Shown here piece by piece: positions 1-8,307 of a stretch of 64,000 nucleotides of DNA. The notes beneath the pieces are model-generated. The model did no database searches, was not told the origin of the DNA, and saw only the letters and a list, made by a program, of their open reading frames with translations. This stretch comes from an uncultured Caproiciproducens sp. Its GTDB lineage: Bacteria; Bacillota; Clostridia; Oscillospirales; Acutalibacteraceae. The position numbers were made by a program, and so were the translations under genes. The DNA lies in contig NZ_OY761810.1 in assembly GCF_963664915.1 (NCBI RefSeq), positions 3,052,661-3,116,660 of the forward strand, read 5' to 3'. The first letter of the stretch is position 1; every line of letters begins with the position of its first letter.

Positions 1-1
1 A

Positions 2-820
2 CAGAACGCAATGTTCTGTGACCACTGCGGCCAATCGCTGACGATGAACCAGCAGGATGTTGCCGGTTTCCCCCCAACCGGAAGTTTTCCGCAGAATGGG
101 TTTCCACCGAACAATTTCCCACAAAACGGCTTCCCGCCGACAGGAGGCCCCTTCCCGCAGGGTCAGCCGATGCCGTTTATCCTTGATCCAATGGGAGGCG
201 TAAACCCCAATGAACCAATCGATAATATTCCTGCGGGGGATGTTGCAAAGCTGGTACAGAGCAATACACAATATTATCTGCCTTCATTCCTGAAATTAAA
301 ACGTTTTAACAGGAACCGCTTTAATTTCAGCGCATTTCTGTTTTCGGGCGGCTGGATGCTGTACCGCAAGCAATACAAAACAGGCTCGGTAATTACCGCA
401 ATCATGAGTGTAATGTATCTGATTTCCACGTATGTGTCCGTTCATTTTTCCATGCCGCTTTTTGAATCCCTTCTCCAGCAGCAGGGAATCGCGGCAGATA
501 CGGTTTCACCCACTTACTCACAGCTTCTTCAAGTGTCGGAACTGATAGCACAGCAGCCGGTCCAGCAGATCCTTCTTTTCTGCGTGCCGACCTTTATTGC
601 GATTATTCAGATCATTATTATGCTGATTGTAGGTTTTAACGGCAATAAATGGTACTTAAAACATTGCATCAGCAAAATCGAACAGATCCATCAGGAAACC
701 CCGGAAGCGACCCGCGCCGCCATTCGGCTGCAGGAACAAGGGGGCGTAAACACTTCTCTTGCAATCTGCCTCTTAATTTGTTATATGATTGTGATATACC
801 TTCCTCAAATAGTATTTTGA
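2..820 (+). CDS. Zinc-ribbon/DUF2628 membrane protein, 5' end cut by window
   Basis: The first visible residues carry one half of a zinc ribbon (FCDHCG), and the frame stays open to the left edge, so the true start and first CxxC lie outside the window. A Pro/Gly/Asn/Phe-rich linker with repeated NGFPP-type units (about residues 20-60) follows, then a FNFSAFLFSGGWMLYRKQYKTG stretch typical of DUF2628, and at least three hydrophobic membrane segments. Function is unknown; such proteins sit in the cytoplasmic membrane with a cytosolic zinc ribbon. galU begins 20 bases after the stop, so the two may be co-transcribed. Confidence 0.75.
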   Translation, partial: QNAMFCDHCGQSLTMNQQDVAGFPPTGSFPQNGFPPNNFPQNGFPPTGGPFPQGQPMPFILDPMGGVNPNEPIDNIPAGDVAKLVQSNTQYYLPSFLKLKRFNRNRFNFSAFLFSGGWMLYRKQYKTGSVITAIMSVMYLISTYVSVHFSMPLFESLLQQQGIAADTVSPTYSQLLQVSELIAQQPVQQILLFCVPTFIAIIQIIIMLIVGFNGNKWYLKHCISKIEQIHQETPEATRAAIRLQEQGGVNTSLAICLLICYMIVIYLPQIVF

Positions 821-840
821 ATTAATTAGGAGCTGTAAAA

Positions 841-1716
841 ATGAAAGTAACAAAAGCTGTAATTCCGGCTGCCGGCTTAGGAACCCGCGTGCTGCCGGCA
901 ACCAAATCCATGCCAAAAGAAATGCTGCCAATCGTGGACAAGCCGGCCATTCAGTATATTGTGGAGGAAGCGGTTCATTCCGGCATCAAAGATATTCTGA
1001 TTATCACCAACCGAGGCAAAGGACTGATTGAAGATCACTTTGACCGCGTTCCGGAGCTTGAAGCAAAACTGACCAGCGGCGGCCCGGAAAAGGAGAAAAT
1101 TCTAAAGGAAATTATAGATATCTCCCATGAGGCAAATATCTATTTTGTGCGTCAAAAGGAAACCCGCGGCCTCGGTCACGCCGTGAACTGTGCCCGCTCC
1201 TTTGTCGGAAATGAACCGTTTGCAGTTCTGTACGGGGACGATGTCATCATCGGCGAGGATCCTGCGTGCGGCCAGCTGATCCGGGCTTACAACGAGTTCG
1301 GCAAAGGGGTTTTGGGTGTAAAGCAGGTAACAGCCGAAGCAATTACCAAATACAGTTCTTTAAAGGTCGATCCTATTCATGACAACTATTTTAACTGCAC
1401 GGATATGATTGAAAAACCTGCACCCGATAAAATCATGTCGCTGTACTCTATTCTGGGCAGATGCATTCTGACACCGGATATCTTCGATATTTTGGATCGG
1501 ACACAACCCGGCGCAGGCGGCGAAATTCAGCTGACCGACGCAATGTGTGCTCTGGCGCGCTCTGTCGGAATGGTTGCGGTCGACTTTACCGGAAAACGTT
1601 ACGACATGGGAAACAAGCTGGGAATTATGCAGGCGCAGGTCGAAGTCGCGCTGAAGCACCCGGATATTGGGCAGGAATTCAAAGCATACCTTAAAGAGCT
1701 TTGCAAAACGCTGTAA
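841..1716 (+). CDS. galU: UTP-glucose-1-phosphate uridylyltransferase
   Basis: Makes UDP-glucose from UTP and glucose-1-phosphate for glycolipid, teichoic acid and capsule synthesis. The 291-residue protein has the usual family length and the N-terminal nucleotide-binding signature GLGTRVLPATKSMPKEMLP, followed by VDKPAIQYIVEEA and the FAVLYGDD segment around the catalytic aspartates. ATG start is preceded by a short AGGAGC site. It is followed by a clear promoter for the next operon, so it probably ends its own transcription unit with the upstream membrane protein. Confidence 0.96.
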   Translation: MKVTKAVIPAAGLGTRVLPATKSMPKEMLPIVDKPAIQYIVEEAVHSGIKDILIITNRGKGLIEDHFDRVPELEAKLTSGGPEKEKILKEIIDISHEANIYFVRQKETRGLGHAVNCARSFVGNEPFAVLYGDDVIIGEDPACGQLIRAYNEFGKGVLGVKQVTAEAITKYSSLKVDPIHDNYFNCTDMIEKPAPDKIMSLYSILGRCILTPDIFDILDRTQPGAGGEIQLTDAMCALARSVGMVAVDFTGKRYDMGNKLGIMQAQVEVALKHPDIGQEFKAYLKELCKTL

Positions 1717-1723
1717 ATTAGTC

Positions 1724-1752
1724 TTGACTTCATAAAGTCAGACTGCTATAAT
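1724..1752 (+). promoter_or_regulatory. Sigma-A promoter of the rpsF operon
   Basis: TTGACT (1724-1729) and TATAAT (1747-1752) are separated by 17 bp, a near-consensus housekeeping promoter, reading into a leader of about 80 bases before rpsF. Confidence 0.85.
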
Positions 1753-1761
1753 TACTCTGTT

Positions 1762-1809
1762 AAGCCGCTATTTTCGGCTTACTATCCTTGCTCCGAATTT
1801 ATTTCGGGG
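1762..1809 (+). promoter_or_regulatory. Structured rpsF leader, candidate S6:S18 binding element
   Basis: Two hairpins lie between promoter and rpsF: AAGCCG/CGGCTT (1762-1767 with 1775-1780) and CTCCGAA/TTCGGGG (1791-1797 with 1803-1809). Many bacteria carry in this place an RNA element bound by the S6:S18 complex, which feeds back on rpsF-ssb-rpsR translation. Position and hairpin fit; the identity with that element is inferred, not proven. Confidence 0.45.
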
Positions 1810-1835
1810 CCAAAGTCCAAAAGGAGGTGCAAATA

Positions 1836-2159
1836 ATGTCAGATGTAAAGAATTCTTATGAAACCGTATTTATCCTTTCCACAAAGTTGGGTGAGGATGC
1901 AGTCACCGCACTGGTTCAGAAGTTCAAGGATTTGATTGAGGCAAACGGTACCATCGACAGCATTGATGAATGGGGAAAGCGCAGACTTGCGTACCCAATT
2001 AAAAAGCAGGAAGATGGCTACTATACCTTAGTGAATTTCACAAGTGCTCCTGAGTTTACCGCAGAGCTCGACAGAATCTATAAGATTACCGACGGTGTCC
2101 TTCGTTCTCTCATCATAAAGAAAGAAAGCAAGCAAGAAAGCGCTAAGAAGGAAGAGTGA
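1836..2159 (+). CDS. rpsF: 30S ribosomal protein S6
   Basis: Binds S18 and 16S rRNA in the platform of the small subunit. The start is the ATG at 1836, 7 bases after AAGGAGGTG; upstream in-frame codons lie inside the leader hairpins. The 107-residue protein begins MSDVKNSYETVFILS and has the SIDEWGKRRLAYPIKKQEDGYY core typical of S6, ending in a Lys/Glu-rich tail. ssb follows after 5 bases and rpsR after 45, the standard S6-SSB-S18 order. Confidence 0.96.
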   Translation: MSDVKNSYETVFILSTKLGEDAVTALVQKFKDLIEANGTIDSIDEWGKRRLAYPIKKQEDGYYTLVNFTSAPEFTAELDRIYKITDGVLRSLIIKKESKQESAKKEE

Positions 2160-2164
2160 TTTGA

Positions 2165-2620
2165 ATGCTCAATGTCGCTGTTTTAATGGGCAGACTTGTT
2201 GCCGACCCTGAGCTTAGGCATACGCCAAACGATGTTTCGGTGACAAGTTTTACAATTGCCGTTGACCGTTCTTATGTAAAATCGGGAGCGGATCGTCAGG
2301 CGGACTTTATTGATATTGTTGCGTGGCGCAGTACAGCTGATTTTGTATGCAAATATTTTCACAAAGGCCAGCTGGTTGCAGTACAGGGTTCCATTCAAAC
2401 GCGTACTTATACCGACAAAGATGGAAACAAGCGCAAAGCTTTTGAAGTCGTCGCTGATAATGTGCATTTTGCAGAGTCAAAACGCGACAGCGCCGGAGCG
2501 CAGAGCAACAGTTATCATTCAAAGACAGATATTTCTGCTGAGCAGCCTGTTCCCGCATATGCAAGCGGTGATACGGGCGATTTTGAGGAGATGCCTTCGG
2601 ACGACGATTTGCCGTTCTAA
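2165..2620 (+). CDS. ssb: Single-stranded DNA-binding protein
   Basis: Coats single-stranded DNA at forks and recruits repair and replication partners through its acidic tail. The 151-residue protein has an N-terminal OB fold (MLNVAVLMGRLVADPELR, then a DFIDIVAWRSTADFVCKYF segment and QGSIQTRTYTDKDG), a low-complexity linker from about residue 110, and the canonical C-terminal tip DDDLPF. Its place between rpsF and rpsR is the conserved one in Firmicutes. Confidence 0.96.
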   Translation: MLNVAVLMGRLVADPELRHTPNDVSVTSFTIAVDRSYVKSGADRQADFIDIVAWRSTADFVCKYFHKGQLVAVQGSIQTRTYTDKDGNKRKAFEVVADNVHFAESKRDSAGAQSNSYHSKTDISAEQPVPAYASGDTGDFEEMPSDDDLPF

Positions 2621-2665
2621 AACATTTCCCCTTGAATTAATGATGAGAAAAGGAGGCTTTTTGCC

Positions 2666-2935
2666 ATGGCCGATAGAAATGACAGAAACGACAGACAAGA
2701 CAGAGACCGCCGTCCGGGCGGCCGCAAGACCCGCAAAAAGGTCTGTGGATTTTGTGTTGACAGAGTCGACACAATTGATTATAAGGATGTTGCCAAACTT
2801 CGCCGCTTTATTTCTGAGAGAGCTAAGATTCTGCCTCGCAGAGTAACCGGGACCTGTGCACATCACCAGCGTGAGCTGACCATCGCTATTAAGCGTGCCC
2901 GTCACCTCGCACTGCTTCCATTCAGCAGCGATTAA
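2666..2935 (+). CDS. rpsR: 30S ribosomal protein S18
   Basis: Small basic ribosomal protein that pairs with S6. The 89-residue product has an N-terminal Asp/Arg-rich extension, then [21 protein letters not shown] and [20 protein letters not shown], and ends [11 protein letters not shown], all typical of S18. The CxxC pair (Cys-Gly-Phe-Cys) suggests the zinc-type form of the protein. RBS AAAGGAGG precedes the ATG. A strong terminator follows, closing the operon. Confidence 0.95.
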   Translation: MADRNDRNDRQDRDRRPGGRKTRKKVCGFCVDRVDTIDYKDVAKLRRFISERAKILPRRVTGTCAHHQRELTIAIKRARHLALLPFSSD

Positions 2936-2960
2936 TTTTGCTGCCTGCAAATTAACTTCC

Positions 2961-2996
2961 AGAGCGGACGCTGTTGCGTCCGCTCTTTTGTTTTTA
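2961..2996 (+). terminator. Terminator of rpsF-ssb-rpsR
   Basis: An 11-bp perfect stem AGAGCGGACGC / GCGTCCGCTCT (2961-2971 with 2976-2986) around TGTT is followed by TTTGTTTTT. Confidence 0.9.
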
Positions 2997-3194
2997 TTTG
3001 CAAAGATTATGGCTTTTCAATTTATTCAAACGGATAATGAACACCCCACTCGACACGACAATATTCTCCGCACACAGAATTCCAAAGTTAATTTTTTGAT
3101 AAAATTTTCCACTTATTTTTCTACTAATTGATATTTGTGATTTATTCCATGCAATGTTAGTATATTGATAAAATAAGAAAAATATGGAGAACCT

Positions 3195-4565
3195 ATGAAA
3201 AAGAAATTCTTCCTTCACAAGTTCTTGGGTGGGGCAATCATTTTGCTTCTTCTGTGTACTGCCGCAGAAATGAACAGCAGCACAAAGCCGGATGCCGCGA
3301 ACCGTACTGTATCATCCGGTTCTGCAATCGGCATCACAAACAGCAGCCATGACTCATCCGCATCTGACTCCTCAGCAGCCGGCAGTACGGTGCCCGAAAG
3401 TTCATCGATATCTTCTTCGAAGGCACCATCCTCTTCCCCCGTTACAAATACCGCATTTGTTACAACAGCTGCCTCCTTAACAGCAACCGTTTCGCCGCCA
3501 TTCCAGCATCCATCAAAAATGGTTGTTGGCTACTATGGCGGCTGGGCAGCATATTCTGGCTTTACACCCGATAAAATCAGTGCCTCCAGTATTGATGTCC
3601 TAAATTACGCATTCGCAAAAATCGGCACAAACCTTCAAATAACCGCAGGAGATTCCTACATAGATTATTCCAACTTCAATAAACTCAGAAATTTAAAACG
3701 TGCTTACCCCGGGCTTAGAACTGTAATTTCCGTAGGCGGCTGGAGTGACTCCGGCGGATTTTCCGATGCTGCGCTCACAGAATCTTCAAGAGTTTTATTC
3801 GCAGACAGTGTTGTCCGGTTTATTAAAGCCAATGGTTTTGACGGCGTTGATATTGACTGGGAATATCCGACCGGGGGCGGGCTTGCTTCAAACGTCACAC
3901 GTTCTGCCGACAGAACCAATTTTCCGCTTTTGCTGAAAACACTACGCAGCAAGCTGGATGTTCAGGGTGCCAAAGACAAAAAGCATTATATTCTTTCTTT
4001 CGCAGGCGGGTCAAGCAGCCACTATGCAAGCAAAATCGGCCTATCGGCCATTTCCAAATATGTAGATTACGGAATGATCATGACCTATGACCTACACGGC
4101 TCCTGGGATTCGTTTACGGATTTTAACGCTCCGCTCTATTCCCCGGCAGGACAATCCCCTCAAGACAAAAACAGTGTTGACGCGGCTGTGCGAAGCTGGC
4201 TGAACAACGGGTTTCCGTCCAAGAAACTGATTATGGGTGTACCGTTTTACGGCTACGCTTATCAGGGCGCCTCCAATGCGAATAACGGGCTTTGGCAGAG
4301 ATTTACCTCCGCTTCCCCAGTGGGGTATGACACCATTCAGTCCAAATATCTAAGCAGCACATCCTATCGGAAGTTCAATGATTCGTCCGCATCGGTTCCC
4401 TGGCTATTTAACGGCAGCACTTTTATCAGCTACGATGACGCTGCCTCGATTCAGAAAAAAGTGCAGTATTCCGTTTCAAAAAACCTGCTGGGTGTCGGTG
4501 TATGGGATCTCTCTTTCGACAGGACAGGCACTTTGATCAAGTCAGTAAAAACGGCGCTAAAATAG
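3195..4565 (+). CDS. Secreted GH18 chitinase-like hydrolase
   Basis: Predicted extracellular glycosidase acting on chitin or related N-acetylglucosamine polymers. The 456-residue protein has a signal peptide (MKKKFFLHKFLGG then a hydrophobic core), a long Ser/Thr/Ala-rich linker (about residues 30-105), then one GH18 barrel: VVGYYGGW, VISVGGWSDSGG, and the catalytic DGVDIDWEYP whose Glu is the proton donor. MTYDLHG and GVGVWDLSFD are further barrel signatures. ATG start has GGAG 6 bases upstream. No carbohydrate-binding domain or sorting motif is visible. It stands alone between two terminators. GH18 also includes peptidoglycan-acting enzymes, so the exact substrate is open. Confidence 0.9.
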   Translation: MKKKFFLHKFLGGAIILLLLCTAAEMNSSTKPDAANRTVSSGSAIGITNSSHDSSASDSSAAGSTVPESSSISSSKAPSSSPVTNTAFVTTAASLTATVSPPFQHPSKMVVGYYGGWAAYSGFTPDKISASSIDVLNYAFAKIGTNLQITAGDSYIDYSNFNKLRNLKRAYPGLRTVISVGGWSDSGGFSDAALTESSRVLFADSVVRFIKANGFDGVDIDWEYPTGGGLASNVTRSADRTNFPLLLKTLRSKLDVQGAKDKKHYILSFAGGSSSHYASKIGLSAISKYVDYGMIMTYDLHGSWDSFTDFNAPLYSPAGQSPQDKNSVDAAVRSWLNNGFPSKKLIMGVPFYGYAYQGASNANNGLWQRFTSASPVGYDTIQSKYLSSTSYRKFNDSSASVPWLFNGSTFISYDDAASIQKKVQYSVSKNLLGVGVWDLSFDRTGTLIKSVKTALK

Positions 4566-4582
4566 CTTATTAATCACCACAG

Positions 4583-4620
4583 ACAGCGGACACTCTTTTA
4601 GCAGGGGTGTCCGCTGTTAT
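4583..4620 (+). terminator. Terminator after the GH18 gene
   Basis: Stem ACAGCGGACAC / GTGTCCGCTGT (4583-4593 with 4607-4617), 13-base loop, only a weak T tract. Confidence 0.6.
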
Positions 4621-4653
4621 CATATCCTGTAAACCGTCGATCTTCACAAAGAA

Positions 4654-4690
4654 TTAATACGCCTTTATGCATCTTAACACTATCTTTATA
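4654..4690 (+). promoter_or_regulatory. KdpE-box-like phased repeats before the trk operon
   Basis: TTAATA (4654), TTTATG (4664), TTAACA (4674) and TTTATA (4685) recur at 10-11 bp steps. The last pair, TTAACA-N5-TTTATA, mirrors the TTTATA-N5-TTTACA layout known for the E. coli KdpE site. The same pair occurs at 9460-9476 on the other strand before the second trkA pair, and a KdpE-type gene lies 5 kb away. Confidence 0.45.
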
Positions 4691-4771
4691 TAAATAATGT
4701 TAGGCTGTTCTTTGTGGAAAAGCAAAGGAAAAAGGCTAGTAAGAAAATTTGAATTTCGTAGGTGAATAATT

Positions 4772-5434
4772 ATGTACATTATCGTTGCAGGCTGTGGAAG
4801 ATTGGGAAGCAGCCTTGCATATGACCTGTCAAATCTTGGTCATGATGTTTGCATCATTGATCGGGATAAAGAAAAATTATCGGTTCTGGGCAGCGGATTT
4901 AACGGTCAAAGGGTTAACGGTATCGAGTTCGACAGTGACAATCTAAAAAAATGTGGGATTGAGCAAGCAAATTCTCTGTTAGCCGTAACTTCTGATGATA
5001 ATATCAATATTACCCTGTCCCTGATTGCGAACAAAATTTATCATGTTCCACAAGTGATTGCACGGGTAAATGATCCAAACCGCAAGTATATCTATGAAAC
5101 ACTGAATATTGAAATCATCAGTCCTGTGCAGTTGGGGGCAGAACTGCTCATCAATCGTTTGGATGTCAAAAAGTGCGACCTAATTTCCAAACTTGACGAA
5201 AATTATGATATAATCGAACTTTTAATAAACAGAAAAATTTCAATAACTGTTGCAGAAATTGAACAGAAATTTTCTTGTGTTATTTCGGGAATACGTCGAA
5301 GTGAAAACATTATTCTACCGCAAAGAGATACCCTGCTTCAGATTGGCGACAGGTTGATTTGCACCATACATAAAAACGATAAGCCAAAATTGCTCAGATT
5401 ATTTTCAAAGGAGATGCCGGTATGGAATCCATAA
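4772..5434 (+). CDS. trkA: TrkA-family potassium uptake regulator (first of tandem pair)
   Basis: Cytoplasmic gating subunit of Trk/Ktr potassium uptake; binds NAD(H) or nucleotides and controls TrkH. The 220-residue protein has one RCK module: a Rossmann domain with IVAGCGRLGSSLAYDL and the acidic ribose-binding CIIDRDKEKL, ASLLAVTSDDNINI-type motif, and a C-terminal RCK_C domain (about residues 140-215). E. coli TrkA has two such modules in one chain; here they are on separate genes. The next trkA starts 13 bases inside this gene, so translation is coupled. Confidence 0.9.
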   Translation: MYIIVAGCGRLGSSLAYDLSNLGHDVCIIDRDKEKLSVLGSGFNGQRVNGIEFDSDNLKKCGIEQANSLLAVTSDDNINITLSLIANKIYHVPQVIARVNDPNRKYIYETLNIEIISPVQLGAELLINRLDVKKCDLISKLDENYDIIELLINRKISITVAEIEQKFSCVISGIRRSENIILPQRDTLLQIGDRLICTIHKNDKPKLLRLFSKEMPVWNP

Positions 5435-6108
5435 TTATCGGAGGCGGCAAGATTGGCTACAACTTGCTTAAAACTCTGAAAGAAAGAAATTACCAGGTTA
5501 CACTTGTTGAGCGGGACAAAGATACATGTATGAAAATCGCAGACGAATTGGACGCTGATGTGATTTGCGGTGACGGAACAGACCTAGAGGTTTTAAAGGA
5601 CGCAGGAATTGACGGTGCCGAGATTGTGGCGGCCGTGACCGGAACCGATGAAGAAAACATGGTAATATGCCAAATTGCAAAGCTTAACTCTCATATTAAA
5701 AAAACGATTGCCCGCGTAAACAATCCAAAAAATATTTCCATGTTTAAGGCGCTCGGGATTAACCGAATTGTCTGCAGCACGGAAGTTATCGCGGATATGA
5801 TCGAATATGAACTGGATAAAGAAGATTACCGTATTCTGCAAACTTTTGAGCGCGGCGCAATGGTTTTGGCGGAAGTGACCATTGATAAGAAGAATCCATG
5901 GTGCGGAAGTAGTATAAAAGATTTGGTACTGCCAAATGAATGTGTGATTATTTCCATATTGCGTGATGAAAAAGTCATTTATGCCAGAGGAGATACGCAA
6001 ATTCTGGAAAATGATAGTGTACTGTTTATTACCAATCACCCGGTTCTAACATCGCTTATGAATGATTTACATAAAGAAGGAATAAAAAATGCGACAAGTA
6101 AAAAATAA
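5422..6108 (+). CDS. trkA: TrkA-family potassium uptake regulator (second of tandem pair)
   Basis: Second single-module RCK protein (228 residues): Rossmann motif IIIGGGKIGYNLLKTL, acidic VERDKD, DGTDLEVLKDAGIDGAEIVAAVTGTDEEN, then a C-terminal RCK_C domain ending near residue 220. Overlaps the preceding trkA by 13 bases and is itself overlapped at the 3' end by a 34-codon membrane peptide gene that leads into trkH. Likely forms a heteromeric gating ring with the first protein; this pairing is inferred from the overlap. Confidence 0.9.
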   Translation: MESIIIGGGKIGYNLLKTLKERNYQVTLVERDKDTCMKIADELDADVICGDGTDLEVLKDAGIDGAEIVAAVTGTDEENMVICQIAKLNSHIKKTIARVNNPKNISMFKALGINRIVCSTEVIADMIEYELDKEDYRILQTFERGAMVLAEVTIDKKNPWCGSSIKDLVLPNECVIISILRDEKVIYARGDTQILENDSVLFITNHPVLTSLMNDLHKEGIKNATSKK

Positions 6109-6193
6109 TTTGGCAGGTCTTACAACTGAATTGTTTGGGACTGTGTTATATATTGCGCTGCTTTTTATTATTACGATGGTAATTGCGAGGTGA
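6089..6193 (+). CDS. 34-residue single-span membrane peptide between trkA and trkH
   Basis: ATG at 6089 follows AAGAAGGA by 8 bases and starts inside the end of trkA; the stop at 6191 lies 4 bases before the trkH start. The product begins MRQVKNNLAGLTTELFG and continues as one hydrophobic helix ending in VIAR. Size, topology and place beside a potassium channel subunit recall KdpF of the Kdp ATPase, but no sequence similarity is claimed. Overlap on one side and tight spacing on the other support a real gene. Confidence 0.6.
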   Translation: MRQVKNNLAGLTTELFGTVLYIALLFIITMVIAR

Positions 6194-6197
6194 GTAA

Positions 6198-7727
6198 GTG
6201 AAGACGGATCGAGATACAGTAGGAAGCCTTGAAATTATCAGTTACTACACCGGACTGATCATTGTAGGCACTGCTTTTTTAATGATAATTCCAATTTTGG
6301 GCTCGCTGGTTTTTTCCGAGTGGAATCCGTTACTGGATTTTATAATCAGCATGAGCATTTCGATAATCGTGGGTTTGATCATGATTTTTCTGGGAATCCG
6401 TACTCAAAGAAAAAAGGCTGTCATTCAATGGAAGCATGGCTTTGTTGTTTCCGCGCTGACGTGGATTTTGTTAATGCTGCTGTGGGCAATTCCTTATGTT
6501 TTAAGCGGACACATGAAATCTCTTTTAGATGCCTGTTTTGACGTTATGAGCGGATTTACCACAACGGGTCTGGTTCTTACACAGGATTTGGATCACCTTT
6601 CCATTGGGCTAAACATTTGGAGACACCTTCTTACATTCATCGGAGGGCAGGGAATGATTGTTCTTGCTCTTGTTTTTATGACCCAGCAAACCAGTGGAGC
6701 TTATAAATTGTACGTAGGCGAAGCAAAAGACATTGAACTGGTACCAAATGTAAAAGGTACCGCAAAGATCATTTGGAAAATCAGTATGATCTATTTACTG
6801 GTCGGAACGGCTGTGCTCTGGGTTGACGGTATGCTGATCGGGCTCCGGCCTGTATCCGCATTACTGCATGCGTACTATATGTTTATGTCATCGTGGAGTA
6901 CGGGCGGCTTTGCCCCAATGACGCAAAATATCATGTACTACCACAGTCTTTCCTATGAAACGATTACCATGGTTATCTTTATCGTGGGTTCTTTTAACTT
7001 TGGACTGCATTATGCAATTTGGCAGGGGAAACGAAAAGAGCTGGTCAAGAACATTGAAACACAAAGCTTTTTCATCACTTCATTCCTGGCATGTATGCTT
7101 GCCTTGTTCGGACTTTCTAAATTACATGTTTATCCGAACGCGGTATCAGACTTCAGAAGAATCATATTCAATGTCCTGTCCGCACATACAACAACCGGTT
7201 TAGGTAATATTTATGCAAGACAGTTTGCATTGGAGTGGGGCGACTTTGGCATCCTGATTATGACAATCGTGATGCTGATCGGTGGTTCTGCCTGCTCCAC
7301 TGCGGGTGGTTTTAAGGGATTACGGGTTGGCATTGTGGTAAAAGGGTTGATTATGGACGTAAAAAAGCTTCTATCTTCGGAACGTAACATGAAGGTCTAT
7401 AAATTTCATTACATAAAGGACCAAATTCTGGACGACAGTATTGTTAAATCCTCTTCAATCATTATTATTTGTTATATCGTCCTGTTTGGCGTAGGAACCC
7501 TATTGGGCACCTATTATGGATACCCGCTTGCGAGTTCTGCATTTGAAGCCGCCTCTGTTACAGGGAATGTAGGGTTCTCGATCGGCATTACTGCCCCTGC
7601 CATGCCTGTCTTATTAAAAATCTATTACATTCTTGCTATGTATATGGGAAGACTGGAGTTCCTATCTGTTTTCGCGCTGGTGGGCTATGTGATTGGGGGG
7701 ATCAAAAAGAGATGCATAAAATCATAA
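6198..7727 (+). CDS. trkH: Trk/Ktr-type potassium uptake membrane subunit
   Basis: Integral membrane potassium channel subunit of the Trk/Ktr superfamily. The 509-residue protein starts at GTG with GAGGTGAG just upstream. It has about ten hydrophobic spans and the repeated selectivity-filter-like elements FDVMSGFTTTGL, MSSWSTGGFAPM, SAHTTTGLGN and AASVTGNVGFS, one per pore loop. It is longer than KtrB and close to TrkH. The two upstream TrkA proteins are its gating subunits; the 3' end overlaps the next gene by 16 bases. Confidence 0.93.
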   Translation: MKTDRDTVGSLEIISYYTGLIIVGTAFLMIIPILGSLVFSEWNPLLDFIISMSISIIVGLIMIFLGIRTQRKKAVIQWKHGFVVSALTWILLMLLWAIPYVLSGHMKSLLDACFDVMSGFTTTGLVLTQDLDHLSIGLNIWRHLLTFIGGQGMIVLALVFMTQQTSGAYKLYVGEAKDIELVPNVKGTAKIIWKISMIYLLVGTAVLWVDGMLIGLRPVSALLHAYYMFMSSWSTGGFAPMTQNIMYYHSLSYETITMVIFIVGSFNFGLHYAIWQGKRKELVKNIETQSFFITSFLACMLALFGLSKLHVYPNAVSDFRRIIFNVLSAHTTTGLGNIYARQFALEWGDFGILIMTIVMLIGGSACSTAGGFKGLRVGIVVKGLIMDVKKLLSSERNMKVYKFHYIKDQILDDSIVKSSSIIIICYIVLFGVGTLLGTYYGYPLASSAFEAASVTGNVGFSIGITAPAMPVLLKIYYILAMYMGRLEFLSVFALVGYVIGGIKKRCIKS

Positions 7728-8224
7728 AATACTTCATGTTGATTGTTTTGCTTATTTTAACTTTTTCCGTACAAGCATTTGCAGCGGGTAAAACAACGGA
7801 AATAAACCAGTTAATTGAAAATGCAAAAGCGCTTGACGGAAAAGAAGTGACGGTACAGGGAGAGGCCATTGGCGAACCACTGCCAAGAGGTGAATATTGC
7901 TGGATCAATATTAACGACGGCACAAATGCAATTGGAATATGGATGAAGGCGTCGGACGCACAGAAGATTACTCTCTTTGGAAATTACAAAAATAAAGGTG
8001 ATGTAATCCGTGTTACCGGAATTTTCAACAGGGCCTGTACCGAGCATGGCGGCGAAGCAGACATTCACAACAATACCATGTTCATTGTGCAAAAGGGTAT
8101 CCCTGTTAAGGAGCAAATACCGATTGTGAAAATAATAACGGCTGCCTTTTTGTTGTTCGCTGCGTTGTCAGCTCTGTTTGCAATCTATCATTTTAAGATT
8201 TTGAAAAGAACTTCCGATTCATAA
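7712..8224 (+). CDS. Exported OB-fold-like protein anchored by a C-terminal helix
   Basis: The 170-residue product has an N-terminal signal sequence ending AFAAG, a central domain with KALDGKEVTVQGEAIGE and GEYCWININDGTNAIGIW motifs that resemble nucleic-acid-binding OB folds of the tRNA-anti-like type found in exported proteins, and a C-terminal transmembrane helix (about residues 140-162) with a basic cytoplasmic tail. It overlaps the end of trkH and shares its terminator, so it belongs to the potassium operon. Its role is unknown; an accessory part of the transporter is an inference. Confidence 0.7.
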   Translation: MHKIIKYFMLIVLLILTFSVQAFAAGKTTEINQLIENAKALDGKEVTVQGEAIGEPLPRGEYCWININDGTNAIGIWMKASDAQKITLFGNYKNKGDVIRVTGIFNRACTEHGGEADIHNNTMFIVQKGIPVKEQIPIVKIITAAFLLFAALSALFAIYHFKILKRTSDS

Positions 8225-8236
8225 AGCTAAGTATAA

Positions 8237-8284
8237 AAATCACAAAGGCGCTCGTATCAGCTGGTACGAGCGCCTTTGTGATTT
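8237..8284. terminator. Bidirectional terminator between convergent trk operons
   Basis: A 20-bp perfect stem (8237-8256 with 8265-8284) around an 8-base loop, with A-rich left and T-rich right arms, ends both the + trk operon and the - trkA operon. Confidence 0.92.
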
Positions 8285-8307
8285 CAGAATCAGATTAGCT
8301 TTTCTTT

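Noticed and set aside
2310..2846. 178-codon frame across ssb and rpsR
   Set aside because: Shadow frame of two well-conserved genes.
4566..4771. Cyclic di-AMP (ydaO) riboswitch before the trk operon
   Set aside because: No paired stems or conserved motif of that class are visible; the region is short and AT-rich with KdpE-like repeats instead.
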